Shown in pieces: positions 33,674 to 43,153 of a stretch of 64,000 bases of DNA; within the stretch, counting starts at the first letter, position 1; each line of letters begins with the position of its first letter. The stretch covers positions 62,001 through 126,000 of the forward strand of contig NZ_JAXIVS010000005.1 of assembly GCF_034259325.1 (NCBI RefSeq). Reading direction: 5' to 3'. The notes beneath the pieces are model-generated. The model was not told where the DNA came from. It did no database searches and saw only the letters and a list, made by a program, of their open reading frames with translations. This DNA is from Hyalangium ruber. GTDB lineage: Bacteria > Myxococcota > Myxococcia > Myxococcales > Myxococcaceae. Both the position numbers and the translations under genes were made by a program.

Positions 33674-34171
33674 TTATGGCACTTCCAGATGGACGTGGGG
33701 GCCGCTCCATTCTCGTTGCCCAGCAGGTCTAGTCCGTTCGTCACGGACCGTGATTCCGCAGGCTTGAGCGTCGGACACGAAGGTGTCGACCTCTGCCGTG
33801 GTGTGGTTACGCGTTCGCACATCGACGGCTCTGCCCTCGTAATGGGCACTGCCGACATTGTGCCTTCCTCCTGTCGTGGAAGTGACTGTGAAGCCTCTTT
33901 GCTCTGCGAAACTACTCAGGTCGCGGTAATCTCTCAACTCGTCCGGACATCCTCTGACTGAAGGTTGCTGAGCAGGCTCGAAGAAATCCCTCAAGAAATC
34001 CGCGAACCCTTGCTTCGCCTTGGCTTCTTCTGTTTTGGCTTTTTCTACTTTGGCTTTCTCCGCAAGAGCCTTCTCCGCCTTGGCGGCAGCGTCTGCGGAC
34101 TTGGCAGCAGCGTCTGCAGCTCTAGCGGCAGAATCTGCTCCCCCACTCTTATCTGCGCCTCCAACGCTCAT
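33674..34171 (-). CDS. M15-type peptidase (D-Ala-D-Ala or endolysin-like) with coiled-coil N-terminus
   Basis: 165 residues. Residues ~1-55 are an Ala/Lys/Glu heptad-like coiled coil (AAKSADAAAKAEKALAEKAK and similar). The C-terminal domain carries SAHYEGRAVDV (SxHxxGxAxD) and GPHVHLEV (HxH), the zinc ligands and catalytic layout of the M15 family, which cleaves peptidoglycan cross-bridges or stem peptides, as phage endolysins and VanY-type enzymes do. No signal peptide is visible, so it would need a lysis or secretion route. ATG 34171 is preceded by GGAGGAG. Composition is less GC-rich than the core genes. A prophage or secreted-effector origin is possible, but no phage genes adjoin. Confidence 0.75.
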   Translation of the reverse strand: MSVGGADKSGGADSAARAADAAAKSADAAAKAEKALAEKAKVEKAKTEEAKAKQGFADFLRDFFEPAQQPSVRGCPDELRDYRDLSSFAEQRGFTVTSTTGGRHNVGSAHYEGRAVDVRTRNHTTAEVDTFVSDAQACGITVRDERTRPAGQREWSGPHVHLEVP

Positions 34172-34425
34172 GCTGCTCCTCCAAATCCAGCTGGTTTTCC
34201 CGCTAGGGAAGAGGGCAAGGTGTGACGTCCGAGTTTGATCGTCAGCTTGCCCTGGGGGGAGGCTCCGCTGTCTTACAAAAGGCTCCTCGCGTGAGAAAAA
34301 GAGCCAAGACACTGCAGGCATGGCCCCGATTCTTGTCGACGCCAAGAGGAAGTCACTTGACGGGAATTTCGTTGGCCCATCCTCCATGTCTACCGGAAGG
34401 GCAGTCCCTCATAGCAATCTTTGAT

Positions 34426-34944
34426 TCAGAGCCAGAGCGCCAGCACATGGTCGCGCTGGACATCGTTACCGAGAAGGAACGTCATCTCCCCTACCTCGGA
34501 GAACCCCCACTTCGCGTAGAAGGCTCGAGCGCGGGTGTTGTGCTCCCAGACGCCCAGCCACAGAACGTCATGGCCCCGCGCGCGGGCTTCCTCCACGCAG
34601 CGGTTCATGAGCGCGGCGCCGACCTTGGCACCCAGGAACGGCTGGTCCACATACAGCCGCATCAGCATCAACGGGCGGCTCCCAGGCACGCCCTTCTCAG
34701 GCGGGCTGTCGCGCAGCAGCGCGAAGGCGGCCGGAGTCCCGGAGACCTCCGCGAGCAGGTACAGGTTGCGAGGGTCCGCCAGCTCCGCGAGCTGGATCTC
34801 CTCCCGGTAGTGCGAGGCGAAGAACGCCTCCATGTCCTCGGGGGTGTTGTGGGCACCGAAGGTGTCACGGAACGTGCGCGCACCCAGGGCCGTCAGCGTC
34901 GCGGCATCGGCGGCCGTCGCAGGGCGGATCGTCAGGGGGTTCAC
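34426..34944 (-). CDS. GNAT-family N-acetyltransferase
   Basis: 172 residues. Standard GNAT order: LTIRPATAADAATLTALGARTF (β1-α1), SRPLMLMRLYVDQPFLGAKVGAALMNRCVEEARARG broken over β4-β5 with acetyl-CoA-binding motif A (QPFLGAKVG), and LGVWEHNTRARAFYAKWGF, the typical β6/β7 end. It acetylates an unknown small molecule or protein amino group. Start GTG at 34944, chosen because GGGAG sits about 8 nt upstream. It may share a transcript with the M15-type gene, but a 250-nt gap makes that uncertain. Confidence 0.9.
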   Translation of the reverse strand: MNPLTIRPATAADAATLTALGARTFRDTFGAHNTPEDMEAFFASHYREEIQLAELADPRNLYLLAEVSGTPAAFALLRDSPPEKGVPGSRPLMLMRLYVDQPFLGAKVGAALMNRCVEEARARGHDVLWLGVWEHNTRARAFYAKWGFSEVGEMTFLLGNDVQRDHVLALWL

Positions 34945-35018
34945 CAAGTTCGCTCCCAAGAGTTCAGGTTATGCCGCTCATGCGCCTCGACTGGAGGGTT
35001 CTCACCTCTGGTCAGGCA

Positions 35019-35345
35019 TCATTGGTACGGCCGCAATGCAGGTGGCAGCAGCCAGACTCGGACCATCTCCACCCCCGCCTGCGTCTTGAGCTTGTAGCCG
35101 CCTTCTGGCTGATGGACGACAGCTCCGGCGGTGAGAGAGATTTCGTAACCGTCACCCCTGAGCATGCAGCCCCCTGCAAGGATGAAGCAGGTGCATTCAC
35201 GGCTGGCGCCGGAGAACTCCGCTCCTGCCGGGAACCAGTCACGAGAGATGCGGTAGTTCTCGTTGGGTTGGAACAGCCTGCGAACGGCCGCTTCGTCCAA
35301 AGTGCCGTGCTCGCCTGAGTCCCACTTATCCACCTTCACCAACAC
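35019..35345 (-). CDS. Small cupin-like protein
   Basis: 108 residues. A single cupin-like β-barrel: SRECTCFILAGGCMLRGDGYEISLTAGAVVHQPEGGYKLKT, with the usual G(x)5-6 turn and an acid/His pair (Glu and His in VVHQPEGGY). The first cupin motif lacks the usual HxH, so metal binding is weakly supported. No signal peptide. It is downstream on the same strand of the pirin-like gene after about 13 nt, so they are probably co-transcribed, and both have cupin-type folds. Confidence 0.72.
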   Translation of the reverse strand: MLVKVDKWDSGEHGTLDEAAVRRLFQPNENYRISRDWFPAGAEFSGASRECTCFILAGGCMLRGDGYEISLTAGAVVHQPEGGYKLKTQAGVEMVRVWLLPPALRPYQ

Positions 35346-35358
35346 GTGTCGGCCCTAA

Positions 35359-36273
35359 CTACGGATAATTCACGGGCCGAGGCGTGGGACTCGGCAGCGG
35401 GATGAACTCCGTCTCTCCGGGGATGCTCCCGAAGCGCTGCTCCCGCCAGTCCGCCTTCGCCTGCTCGATGCGCTCCTTCGAGCTGGAGACGAAGTTCCAC
35501 CAGATATGCCGAGGGCCTTCCAACGGCTCTCCCCCCAGCAACAGCACGCGCGAGGGCTCTACCGCCCGCAGGAGCACCTCCGCCCCTCGCTGGAACACCG
35601 CCAGCTCTCCACGCTGGAGCACGCCTCCGGCCACCTCCACCGAGCCCTGCGCCACATACGCCGCGCGCTCGTCGTGCTCGGCCGTCAGGCGCACCACCGC
35701 GCCCTCCTCCAGATTCGCGACGGCGTAGAACAGCTCCGAGTGCGTCTTCACCGGCGACCGCGCCCCATAGAGCGCACCCGCCACGAGGCGAATCCGAGCG
35801 CCCCCGTCCTCGATCTCCGGGAGCGTGTCCGCGCTGTGGTGTACGAACGTCGGAGCCCCCTCCTCGTACACCTTCGGCAGCGCCACCCAGATCTGGATCC
35901 CGAACATCGTGCCGCCCTGCTGAAGCAGCTCGGGCGGCGTTCGCTCGGAGTGGGAGATGCCACGCCCCGCCGTCATCCAATTCACGTCCCCAGGCAGGAT
36001 CCGCTGGATCGTCCCCAGGCTGTCGCGGTGCATGCCCTCACCCTCGAACAGATAGGTGACGGTGGACAGCCCGATGTGCGGATGCGGCAGCACGCTCATG
36101 CCCTGCCCCGGCGAGAAGACCGCCGGCCCCATCTGATCCAGGAACACGAACGGCCCCACCATCCTGCGCTGTGCCTGGGGCAACGCGCGCAGAACGTGGA
36201 GACCTCCCGGAAGATCGGCGCTCCGCGCCGCCAGCACCAGCTCCACCTCCGACGACTCCCACGGCGGACTCAT
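35359..36273 (-). CDS. Pirin-family protein
   Basis: 304 residues. N-terminal cupin with PHPHIGLSTVTYLFEGEGMHRDS, the metal-binding block of pirins, and a ISHSERTP region, followed by a C-terminal cupin. Pirins are iron-binding proteins with quercetinase-like or regulatory roles in bacteria. The start ATG at 36273 is preceded by GGAGGGAGAGG. It shares a strand with the cupin gene that follows by 13 nt. There is no further clue to its partner. Confidence 0.92.
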   Translation of the reverse strand: MSPPWESSEVELVLAARSADLPGGLHVLRALPQAQRRMVGPFVFLDQMGPAVFSPGQGMSVLPHPHIGLSTVTYLFEGEGMHRDSLGTIQRILPGDVNWMTAGRGISHSERTPPELLQQGGTMFGIQIWVALPKVYEEGAPTFVHHSADTLPEIEDGGARIRLVAGALYGARSPVKTHSELFYAVANLEEGAVVRLTAEHDERAAYVAQGSVEVAGGVLQRGELAVFQRGAEVLLRAVEPSRVLLLGGEPLEGPRHIWWNFVSSSKERIEQAKADWREQRFGSIPGETEFIPLPSPTPRPVNYP

Positions 36274-36301
36274 CGCCTCTCCCTCCGAGAACCCCAGCGC
36301 C

Positions 36302-37180
36302 TCAGCCGCACACGCGGTTGCGACCGCCCGTCTTCGCCTCGTAGAGCCGCTCGTCCGCCGCGCCCACCAAATCCGACGCGCCGCGGTGCTCCGAGGCGAA
36401 CTCCGCCACCCCCAGCGACACCGTCACCGGGATCGAGTGCTTGTCGAAGGTGAACTGCTGCTGCTCCACCATCTGCCGCACCTTCTCCGCGAACGTCCGG
36501 GCGCCCTTCAAGTCGATCTCCGGCAGGATCATCGCGAACTCCTCGCCGCCGTAGCGCGCGAACACGTCCTCGCGCCGGATCTTCACCCGCACCGTCGAGG
36601 CCAGCTGCTTGAGGACATAGTCCCCCGCCAGGTGCCCATATGTGTCGTTGATGTGCTTGAAGCGATCGATGTCCAGCATCACCAGCGACAGGCCCCGCTC
36701 ATAGCGCCGGCTGCGAGACAGCTCCCGATCCAGCTGCTCGTCGAAGTAGCGACGGTTGTGGACCTGCGTCAGCCCGTCCATCGTCGTCAGCCGGTAGATC
36801 TCGTCGTGGTACGCCGCCTCGATGTTCCCGCCGGCGATGAACTTGAAGATCGTCCGGCCGATCTTCACCAGGTCCCCGTTGCACAGCTCCCGCTCGCCCT
36901 CCACCAGATCGTCGTTGATGAACGTCCCGTTGGTGGAGCCCAGGTCCCGGACACGCACGCCCTTCTTCGTGTTCGTGATGCACGCGTGGTTGCGGCTCAC
37001 CGACTCCTGATCGACGCAGATGTCCGCCTTGGACGCGCGCCCGATGATGATCTCCGGCTTGCCCAGGTCGTACTTGCGCCCCAGATCCAACCCGTAGATC
37101 ACCACCAGCGCCGCCTCCAGACTCAGCGGCTGCTCGGAGATCTTCGAGATGATCGTAACGACGGTCTCGTTCTGCGCCAT
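36302..37180 (-). CDS. FHA-GGDEF diguanylate cyclase
   Basis: 292 residues. FHA domain at about 25-115 with [23 protein letters not shown] and STNGTFIND, a textbook phosphothreonine-binding loop set. GGDEF domain about 130-290: GGEEF at 211-215, with the allosteric I-site RxxD (R202-D205) five residues before it, so product inhibition by c-di-GMP is expected. It makes c-di-GMP from two GTP. Coupling a phosphothreonine reader to c-di-GMP synthesis is fitting in a bacterium with many Ser/Thr kinases. No membrane segment. It begins at 37180; the previous gene on this strand ends 95 nt upstream. Confidence 0.95.
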   Translation of the reverse strand: MAQNETVVTIISKISEQPLSLEAALVVIYGLDLGRKYDLGKPEIIIGRASKADICVDQESVSRNHACITNTKKGVRVRDLGSTNGTFINDDLVEGERELCNGDLVKIGRTIFKFIAGGNIEAAYHDEIYRLTTMDGLTQVHNRRYFDEQLDRELSRSRRYERGLSLVMLDIDRFKHINDTYGHLAGDYVLKQLASTVRVKIRREDVFARYGGEEFAMILPEIDLKGARTFAEKVRQMVEQQQFTFDKHSIPVTVSLGVAEFASEHRGASDLVGAADERLYEAKTGGRNRVCG

Positions 37181-37275
37181 AACGGCCCAAACATAACATT
37201 CCGCAAAACGCGAAATCCACCCCCGGTCTGATCCTCAGGGTGGGAAAACGTGAGCCCCCCACCCTACTCCATGGG

Positions 37276-39891
37276 TCAGGGGATGTTGAGCCGGCGAGAG
37301 CTGAACACCGGCGGGCGCAGGGGCGCCCCCGTCGGGTCCACCAGGGTGGCGGTGACGAGCAAGCTCAATCCGGAGCAGCCCGGGGGCAGCCGCAGGTCCA
37401 CCTCGCCGCGCCCCTGGGAGGCGTCCACGTCCCCGCGGACCGTCTGGCCCTCGCAGCCCGCTCCCCCGTTGAAGGAGAGCTGCACGTACCCGTCGTCCGT
37501 GGGCCCGCTGCCGATCCGGAAGCTGGTGGTCCGCACGCGCACGGTGGACTCGCGGGGCACGCTCAGCCCGTCCCCCTCGGGGACGAGCCACGACACCTCG
37601 GGGCGGCGGTAATCGAGCAAGGAGGCAGCGCGGATGAAGTCGCTCAACCGCCCGAGGTGGAGGTCATTCGACTCCACCAGGGCCACCGGGCCCAACCGAC
37701 CGCCGTCCTCCGCGCGCGCGGAGATCGCCTGCACGAGCAACTGCGAGCGTGAGCCGGTGACATCTCCGGAGTAGGTGCGGTCCTCGAAGGGCGCGGGCGG
37801 CACGGGCAGGCGGAAGCCGGTGGTGGCGTGCGCCGGATCCAGCAGCACCGTCCAGCGGCGCCCCACCCGGTTGGTGAGGACGACGCGCAGCACGGAGACT
37901 CCGCTCAGCCCCGGATCGCTGACGAAGCGGAACTGCCGGCCCGCCAAACCCCCGTTCGGAGCGGAGTCGAAGTTGTAGCGGGCCCCCTCGGGGACCGGGA
38001 GGAAGCTGCCCGCGACCGAGAGGGGCGTCGCGCCCTTGGGATCGAAGAGCAGGCTGGGGAGGGGCTCCACCAGCACGCTGCTCGCCGCGCCCGCCGAGGC
38101 GTCATTGAGGCTCGTGTTGGCATTGGCGAAGACGAGCAGCCGGTAGGGGTAGCCCTCCAGCCCGTGGTGCGCGGGAGCCATGCGGACGCTGACGAGCCCT
38201 GGCGCGGGCAGCCCCGCCTGCAGGTCCGTGTTGGGGTCCGCCGGCGCCACGTTCACCGCGAAGCCCAGCCCTAGCGGAACCACGCCCTGCCCCGGTACGT
38301 CCACCCCGCCCAGCACGAAGGCTCCGTCCAGGAAGGCGCCCCGGTAGCGCGGCAACGAGGGGACACGCACGGCGAACTGGAAGCCCAGCGGCAGTTGCTG
38401 GAAGTCATGGTCCAGCGCGGTGTAGTGCGCGGTGTCCTGGAAGTCCGGCGCGCCCGTCTCGGCCCCGGGCGTGGGCACGAGCCGGAACTGCACGTCCCGG
38501 ACGACGGACGAGTGGAAGCGCCGCAGCAGGGGAATGCTCTGCGCGAGCACCTGGCCGATGTCCACCGTGGGGCCGAAGAGGCTCGGAGGCAGCTCCGTGG
38601 GGGGCACGTCTCCCGCCAGCGCCCACGCGGTGCGCGTGCCGCACGCCCCGGCGCGCAGGGCATCCTCGGGGTTGAGGTCCCCCGCGAGGCTGGCGTCGCA
38701 CACCCCCGCCACGCCCGGCGCGGCGTACGACCCCGGCGTCGAATCCGAGGGCAGCGCCAGGAATGCGCCCTGCGGCAGCGATAGGTCCCGCGAGAAGCCT
38801 CCCATGTTGAGGGGCACCGTCTTGGTAGGGCCGAGGATCTGCTCGTTCGTCAAATCCAGGCCCAGGCCGGGCAAGGACATGCCGGCAAAGCCCATGTGGA
38901 GGTTCGACGAGACGGGCAGGTTCGTGAAGGTGCCCTTCGTCCCGCCGTAGGCCGCCAGCGGGTTGCGCCGCAGCGGCAGCGACAGATCGCGCGAACCGGA
39001 CGCCGTGTCGTAGTGCGCCAGCGTGAGGTAGCCGTAGTCCGCGTGGAAGGCGGTGACGCTCACCACTCCAGAGGCTGGTACCTGCGCCACTCCGCCCGCG
39101 TCCGCCACGCCCGAGCCCGTCGCGCTCCCCGCCTCGTCGGCCACCACCACCCACGTGCCGGGCAGCGGCCGTCCCGTGAGCTCATCCGTCACCACCACGC
39201 GCACCTGCCCGGCCTCCACCTCCACCGGGAGCACCGTGACGCGCGCGCGGCAGGAGGCGTTGCCCACCCGGACCTCCACCGCATCCATGGCCTCTGCCGG
39301 CGCCGACAGCGTGAAGATCACGCTCGTGCTCGTGCCCAGGCCTTCTCTCACCACCGCCTCGCTCGCCGCCGCCCAGGAGATGCCCCCAGCGGGCACCACC
39401 GGCTCGCCCTCCGCGTCGCTCACCGCCACATCGAAGCGCACGCGCGTCCCTTGGGTGCCGATGACGAAGTCCGGTATCACCCGGCAGGACGCTGCGGCCG
39501 CCATGGACTCCTTCTCCACGCAATGGCCATCCCGACAGACCTTCTTGTCACAGTCCGCGTCCCGCCAGCACAGCGACGCCACGCACTTGCCCGTATCGCA
39601 CTGGCAGCCCAGCGGATTGCGGTCGCACTCGTTGAGCGAATACGGCCCGCGCCGCAACGCCGAGCAGTCCTCCCGGGTGCGGCAGGCGGGCTCGCACCGC
39701 GAGGCCACCGTGTTGCAGAAGAAGAGCGACGGATCCGGGCAGTCCTGATCCACCGTACACGGCGCGTTCGGATCCTTCGCCGGGGGCGTGGGGATGGGCG
39801 TTGTATCCTCGTCGGCCGCCGAGCAGCCGTTGAGCGCCGACCCCACGCAGAGCAACCCCAGCATCAGCACCAGGCGGGTGGGTGCGTTCAT
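37276..39891 (-). CDS. Large Cys-rich lipoprotein with β-sandwich modules
   Basis: 871 residues. Lipobox ALNGC (Cys23), then repeated small Cys motifs of the type CTVDQDCPDPSLFFC, CRTREDCSAL and CWRDADCDKKVCRDGHC to about residue 130. After that are β-rich modules, including RVTVLPVEVEAGQVRVVVTDELTGRPLPGTW (split into two strands). The C-terminal half has no motif I recognise. The Cys-rich DxxC pattern also starts the lipoproteins at 21558 and 62890. The ATG at 39891 is preceded by GAGGGAG. Probably an outer-surface or periplasmic lipoprotein involved in adhesion; function is not known. Confidence 0.8.
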   Translation of the reverse strand: MNAPTRLVLMLGLLCVGSALNGCSAADEDTTPIPTPPAKDPNAPCTVDQDCPDPSLFFCNTVASRCEPACRTREDCSALRRGPYSLNECDRNPLGCQCDTGKCVASLCWRDADCDKKVCRDGHCVEKESMAAAASCRVIPDFVIGTQGTRVRFDVAVSDAEGEPVVPAGGISWAAASEAVVREGLGTSTSVIFTLSAPAEAMDAVEVRVGNASCRARVTVLPVEVEAGQVRVVVTDELTGRPLPGTWVVVADEAGSATGSGVADAGGVAQVPASGVVSVTAFHADYGYLTLAHYDTASGSRDLSLPLRRNPLAAYGGTKGTFTNLPVSSNLHMGFAGMSLPGLGLDLTNEQILGPTKTVPLNMGGFSRDLSLPQGAFLALPSDSTPGSYAAPGVAGVCDASLAGDLNPEDALRAGACGTRTAWALAGDVPPTELPPSLFGPTVDIGQVLAQSIPLLRRFHSSVVRDVQFRLVPTPGAETGAPDFQDTAHYTALDHDFQQLPLGFQFAVRVPSLPRYRGAFLDGAFVLGGVDVPGQGVVPLGLGFAVNVAPADPNTDLQAGLPAPGLVSVRMAPAHHGLEGYPYRLLVFANANTSLNDASAGAASSVLVEPLPSLLFDPKGATPLSVAGSFLPVPEGARYNFDSAPNGGLAGRQFRFVSDPGLSGVSVLRVVLTNRVGRRWTVLLDPAHATTGFRLPVPPAPFEDRTYSGDVTGSRSQLLVQAISARAEDGGRLGPVALVESNDLHLGRLSDFIRAASLLDYRRPEVSWLVPEGDGLSVPRESTVRVRTTSFRIGSGPTDDGYVQLSFNGGAGCEGQTVRGDVDASQGRGEVDLRLPPGCSGLSLLVTATLVDPTGAPLRPPVFSSRRLNIP

Positions 39892-40033
39892 CGCGGACTC
39901 CCTCTTCACAAAGACGATCCCCCGGACCTTACAGGCAGCAGGACCGGTGCGCGACCGCCACGCCCAGGCTGCCGCGCGTTCCGGGCCCGCGCCCGCCCGG
40001 CTGCCCTCGTGGGTAGCGCCGGCACGGCCCCAA

Positions 40034-41236
40034 ATGGACTACCGTCCGCTGCCCATGCCTTCCCTCGACGACCTGCGACTCGATCTCACCGGGTGGACTC
40101 CCAAGCAGCACTCGGAGTCAGAGGCCTACTGGTTCAACGCCTCGGGAGATCTGCTCTCGCTTCACTTCTTCTCCGAGCCCCCCGACATCCCCGTGCCGCT
40201 CGAGGACCTCTCGGGGCTGAGGGCCACCTACCGCAAGAGCATGCACGAGGTAGGCGGTGGCATCGTCGAGGTCGACACCGTCCCCCTGGCGGGCCTGCGC
40301 GCCATCCGCACCGTCTTCAAGTTCCCGCAGCAGCCCAAGGGCATGACCTACCTGGCGACGCTCACCCTGCCCTTCGCGGAGTGCAGCTACGTGCTCAAGG
40401 TGCAGTGCCCCGAGCAGGGCACCACCGGCGTTCGGGACAGCAGCGTCTTCGCGGAGGCCATGGCGCAGGTCCAGCTCTCCACCCAGGAGGAGGTCCAACG
40501 CTGGATGCAGGAGCAGTGGGCCCAGGATCCCTACGAGCCGTCGGACCGGGGCCCGGTGCGGCGCAATCGCTCCGACGACGCCCGCTATGACGAGCGGTTC
40601 CCGGAGCACCCGCTCTCCCGGGCCCGGCGCGCCCTGGCCCACCTGGAGCGCACCGTGAAGGTGACTCCCGCGCTGAGCCAGGCCCGCCCCTTCACGGGCC
40701 CAAGTACCCCTCCCGGTTCGGCGCCCCAGCTCCTGCCCCATCCGCGCCGGCACCACTACGAATTTGCGCACCGGGTCGTGCCCCACCTGTTCCTGAAGGA
40801 TCCCGCCCGATTCCTGGGCGCCCTGCACCAGGGCGCCGTGGCGTTCCTCGAGCACCTCTGGGGGCTCGTCGGCGAGGACGTCCCCAAGGAGGAGGTGCTG
40901 GCCTCGAGCGGGCTGGGCGTCGAGTTCCACGTCGATGACGACTCGGTGGTGGCGGTGCTGAAGCTGCCCCCCGTGCGCGCCGTGGCGGAGGCCATTCTGG
41001 TGGGCTGTCACGCCTGGACCTCCCCCGCCAAGAAGCAGGCCGCTCCCGCTCCGGCTCGCTACTTCACCCTGGAGCTGGGAGCCCTGGAGGATGGCACGCT
41101 GCGCACCGTCCTCGGCGAGTGGGAGACCCCCTCCTGGAGCCACTCCAACCACGGCGATGGCCTCCCGCCCACCAGCGAGGCCTTCGTCGCCGCCATCCGC
41201 GCCCAGGTCCAGCACCCCGCCTCGCCGGAGAATTGA
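40034..41236 (+). CDS. Conserved hypothetical protein
   Basis: 400 residues if the ATG at 40034 is used; MPSLDDLRLDL at 40055 is an alternative. No signal peptide, no membrane helix. The N-terminal ~140 residues are an α/β unit (LTGWTPKQHSESEAYWF, LHFFSEPPDIPVPLEDL) and end in a strand typical of small adaptor domains; the region ~150-230 is low-complexity and Arg-rich; the C-terminal region begins LLPHPRRHHYEFAHRVVPHLF. It lies between a lipoprotein gene in the opposite direction and the DciA-like gene. I cannot name a family. Third-codon-position bias supports it as a real gene. Confidence 0.75.
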   Translation: MDYRPLPMPSLDDLRLDLTGWTPKQHSESEAYWFNASGDLLSLHFFSEPPDIPVPLEDLSGLRATYRKSMHEVGGGIVEVDTVPLAGLRAIRTVFKFPQQPKGMTYLATLTLPFAECSYVLKVQCPEQGTTGVRDSSVFAEAMAQVQLSTQEEVQRWMQEQWAQDPYEPSDRGPVRRNRSDDARYDERFPEHPLSRARRALAHLERTVKVTPALSQARPFTGPSTPPGSAPQLLPHPRRHHYEFAHRVVPHLFLKDPARFLGALHQGAVAFLEHLWGLVGEDVPKEEVLASSGLGVEFHVDDDSVVAVLKLPPVRAVAEAILVGCHAWTSPAKKQAAPAPARYFTLELGALEDGTLRTVLGEWETPSWSHSNHGDGLPPTSEAFVAAIRAQVQHPASPEN

Positions 41237-41334
41237 GCCGAAACGCCCGGCCAGCGACCGGGCGCGTCACGCGGAGTGCGACCCCCGCGCTCTTCATTGG
41301 CTTTCCCGCCGGGCCGGTCGATGATTCGGGGCAC

Positions 41335-41631
41335 ATGGCGCGCGAACTGCCCAAGTCCCTCAATGCCCTCATGCCCCGGGTGCTGGCCCGACTCGCCGAG
41401 GAGTCTGGCAAGGGGCACGCCCTGGCGCCCGTCTGGGCCGCGGCGGTAGGCGCGCAGATCGCGAAGCACTCTTCTCCCTACACCCTGCAAGGAGGAACGC
41501 TGGTGGTCACCGTGGCGAGCGCCGAGTGGGCCCGCACCCTGTCGCTGGAGCAGGCCTCCCTGGTGGAGCGCCTCAACGCCAGGCTGGGAGCGGGCACGGT
41601 GAAGACGCTGTCGTTCCGGTTGGGGGGCTGA
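41335..41631 (+). CDS. DUF721/DciA-like protein
   Basis: 98 residues. Pattern LNALMPRVLARLAEESG, LAPVWAAAVGAQIAKHS and LVVTVASAEWARTLSLEQASL matches the DUF721 (DciA) family, whose members load the replicative helicase in bacteria that lack DnaC or DnaI. The protein is about the right size for the core domain but has no long N-terminal extension. It overlaps the next gene by one base (TGATG), so the two are coupled. Which replication role it has in this organism cannot be read from the context. Confidence 0.86.
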   Translation: MARELPKSLNALMPRVLARLAEESGKGHALAPVWAAAVGAQIAKHSSPYTLQGGTLVVTVASAEWARTLSLEQASLVERLNARLGAGTVKTLSFRLGG

Positions 41632-43142
41632 TGCTGGCGCTGGCCCTCACCGCCCTGGTGGCCGCCACGCCGCTGACTCCGGAGTCCATGGAGAAGCAGG
41701 CCGCCCTGCACGTGGTGCGCGAGTTCGAGCGCGTGGGCCGCCGCGCGCCGGTGCAGGACAAGGCCCTCACCGAGGCTGCCCGGAGGCTGGCCCGCGAGGC
41801 GCTCGGGCCGCAGATGCCCAACGGCGCCCCGGATCTGCACGCGCTCACCCTGGCGGTGAGCGACTCGGGCGGCGCCGACCCCAGCCCTCGCTCCCTCATC
41901 ATCCGCGCCTGGGAGCACTCACAGGCCATCGACACCTTCCTGGCGCGCCAGGACTTCAACACCGAGCCGACCACCCACTACGGCGTGGGCGTCGTCACCG
42001 CGGGCGAGCGCGCCGCGCTGCTGTTGCTGATGGCCGACCGCAAGGCGGAGCTGGTCCACTTCCCGCGCAACTACTCGCGCCCCGGCTCCACCCAGGTGCT
42101 GTGCGGCGAGCTGGCCACGCCCCTGCGCTCGGCCGAGGTCTACGTCACCCTGCCCGACGGCAACGTGCAGCGCGTGCCCCTCACGCGCGAGACCGGCCCG
42201 CGCTTCTGCTCGCAGCTGCGCTTCCTCCAAACCGGCGCCTACACCGTGGAGGTGATTGGCCGCGCCACCAAGGGGCCCGAGGTGGCGGCCCTGTTCCTGG
42301 TGGACGTGGGCGGCCCGCGCGAGCGCGGCGAGCAGGAGCCCGGCTTCGACTCCGAGCCCACCACCGTGCCCGAGGCCCGCGAGGCCCTGCTCTCGCGCAT
42401 CAACAACCTGCGCAAGGCCCACAAGCTCCCCCCGCTGGCCCCGGCCGCGGCGCTGGACACCGTGGCCCAGAAGTACAGCGAGCGCATGGCCCGCGAGGGC
42501 TTCTTCGCCCACGTGGCCCCGGACGGCTCGGACCTGCGCAAGCGCCTGGAGGGCGCGGGCCCCGCCTACCGCAGCGCCGGAGAGAACCTGGGGCTGGCCC
42601 CCGGCCCGCTGTCCGCGCACTTCGGCATCGAGCACAGCCCTGGCCACCGGAAGAACCTGCTCTCGCCCCAGTTCACCCACGTGGGCATCGGCGTGGCCTT
42701 CCAGACGGTGGAGGGACGGCCCCAGGCCATCGTCACCGAGGTGTTCTCCTCCGCGGGCATCGCCGCCACGGCCGACCCGCTGGTGGAGGCCTACAAGGCC
42801 CTCGACGCCAAGCGCGCGGAGCGCAAGCTGCCCCCGCTGGAGCGCAGCGAGGTGCTCGAGCAGATCGCCATGGACCACGTGCGCCGGGCCCTCAAGCAGG
42901 ACACGCCCAAGGCGCACCTGCCCGACAGCCGCGTTCACGACCGGGTCTTCCGCGCCATGGTGGACGTGGCCACCACGGCCGTGGACTTCTATGTGGCGGA
43001 GGACCCCACCACGGTGCCCGAGTCCAAGAGCCTCCTGGATGCCCGCAACACCCAGGTGGGCGTGGGAATCATCCGCGGAGACTCTCAGACCTTCGGTCGG
43101 GGCAAGTACTGGGTGGTGGTCATCTACACCACGCCGCGCTGA
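41631..43142 (+). CDS. Secreted CAP (SCP/PR1)-domain protein
   Basis: 503 residues. Signal peptide MLALALTALVAATPL, an N-terminal α/β region (about 20-230), then a CAP domain (about 250-390): INNLRKAHKLPPLAP, SERMAREGFFAHVAPDGSDL, GENLGL and GHRKNLLSPQFTHVGIGVAF, all conserved in SCP/PR1 proteins. Secreted CAP proteins often bind lipids or act on cell walls. A second region of similar appearance (AYKALDAKRAERKLPPLERSE) follows and may be a degenerate copy. It is coupled to the DciA-like gene by one-base overlap, although their functions look unrelated. Confidence 0.86.
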   Translation: MLALALTALVAATPLTPESMEKQAALHVVREFERVGRRAPVQDKALTEAARRLAREALGPQMPNGAPDLHALTLAVSDSGGADPSPRSLIIRAWEHSQAIDTFLARQDFNTEPTTHYGVGVVTAGERAALLLLMADRKAELVHFPRNYSRPGSTQVLCGELATPLRSAEVYVTLPDGNVQRVPLTRETGPRFCSQLRFLQTGAYTVEVIGRATKGPEVAALFLVDVGGPRERGEQEPGFDSEPTTVPEAREALLSRINNLRKAHKLPPLAPAAALDTVAQKYSERMAREGFFAHVAPDGSDLRKRLEGAGPAYRSAGENLGLAPGPLSAHFGIEHSPGHRKNLLSPQFTHVGIGVAFQTVEGRPQAIVTEVFSSAGIAATADPLVEAYKALDAKRAERKLPPLERSEVLEQIAMDHVRRALKQDTPKAHLPDSRVHDRVFRAMVDVATTAVDFYVAEDPTTVPESKSLLDARNTQVGVGIIRGDSQTFGRGKYWVVVIYTTPR

Positions 43143-43153
43143 ACCTCAGACGC

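Noticed and set aside
33492-33767. 91-codon plus-strand ORF in the island
   Set aside because: It runs through the 12-bp inverted repeat, has no ribosome binding site and overlaps the M15-type gene on the opposite strand.
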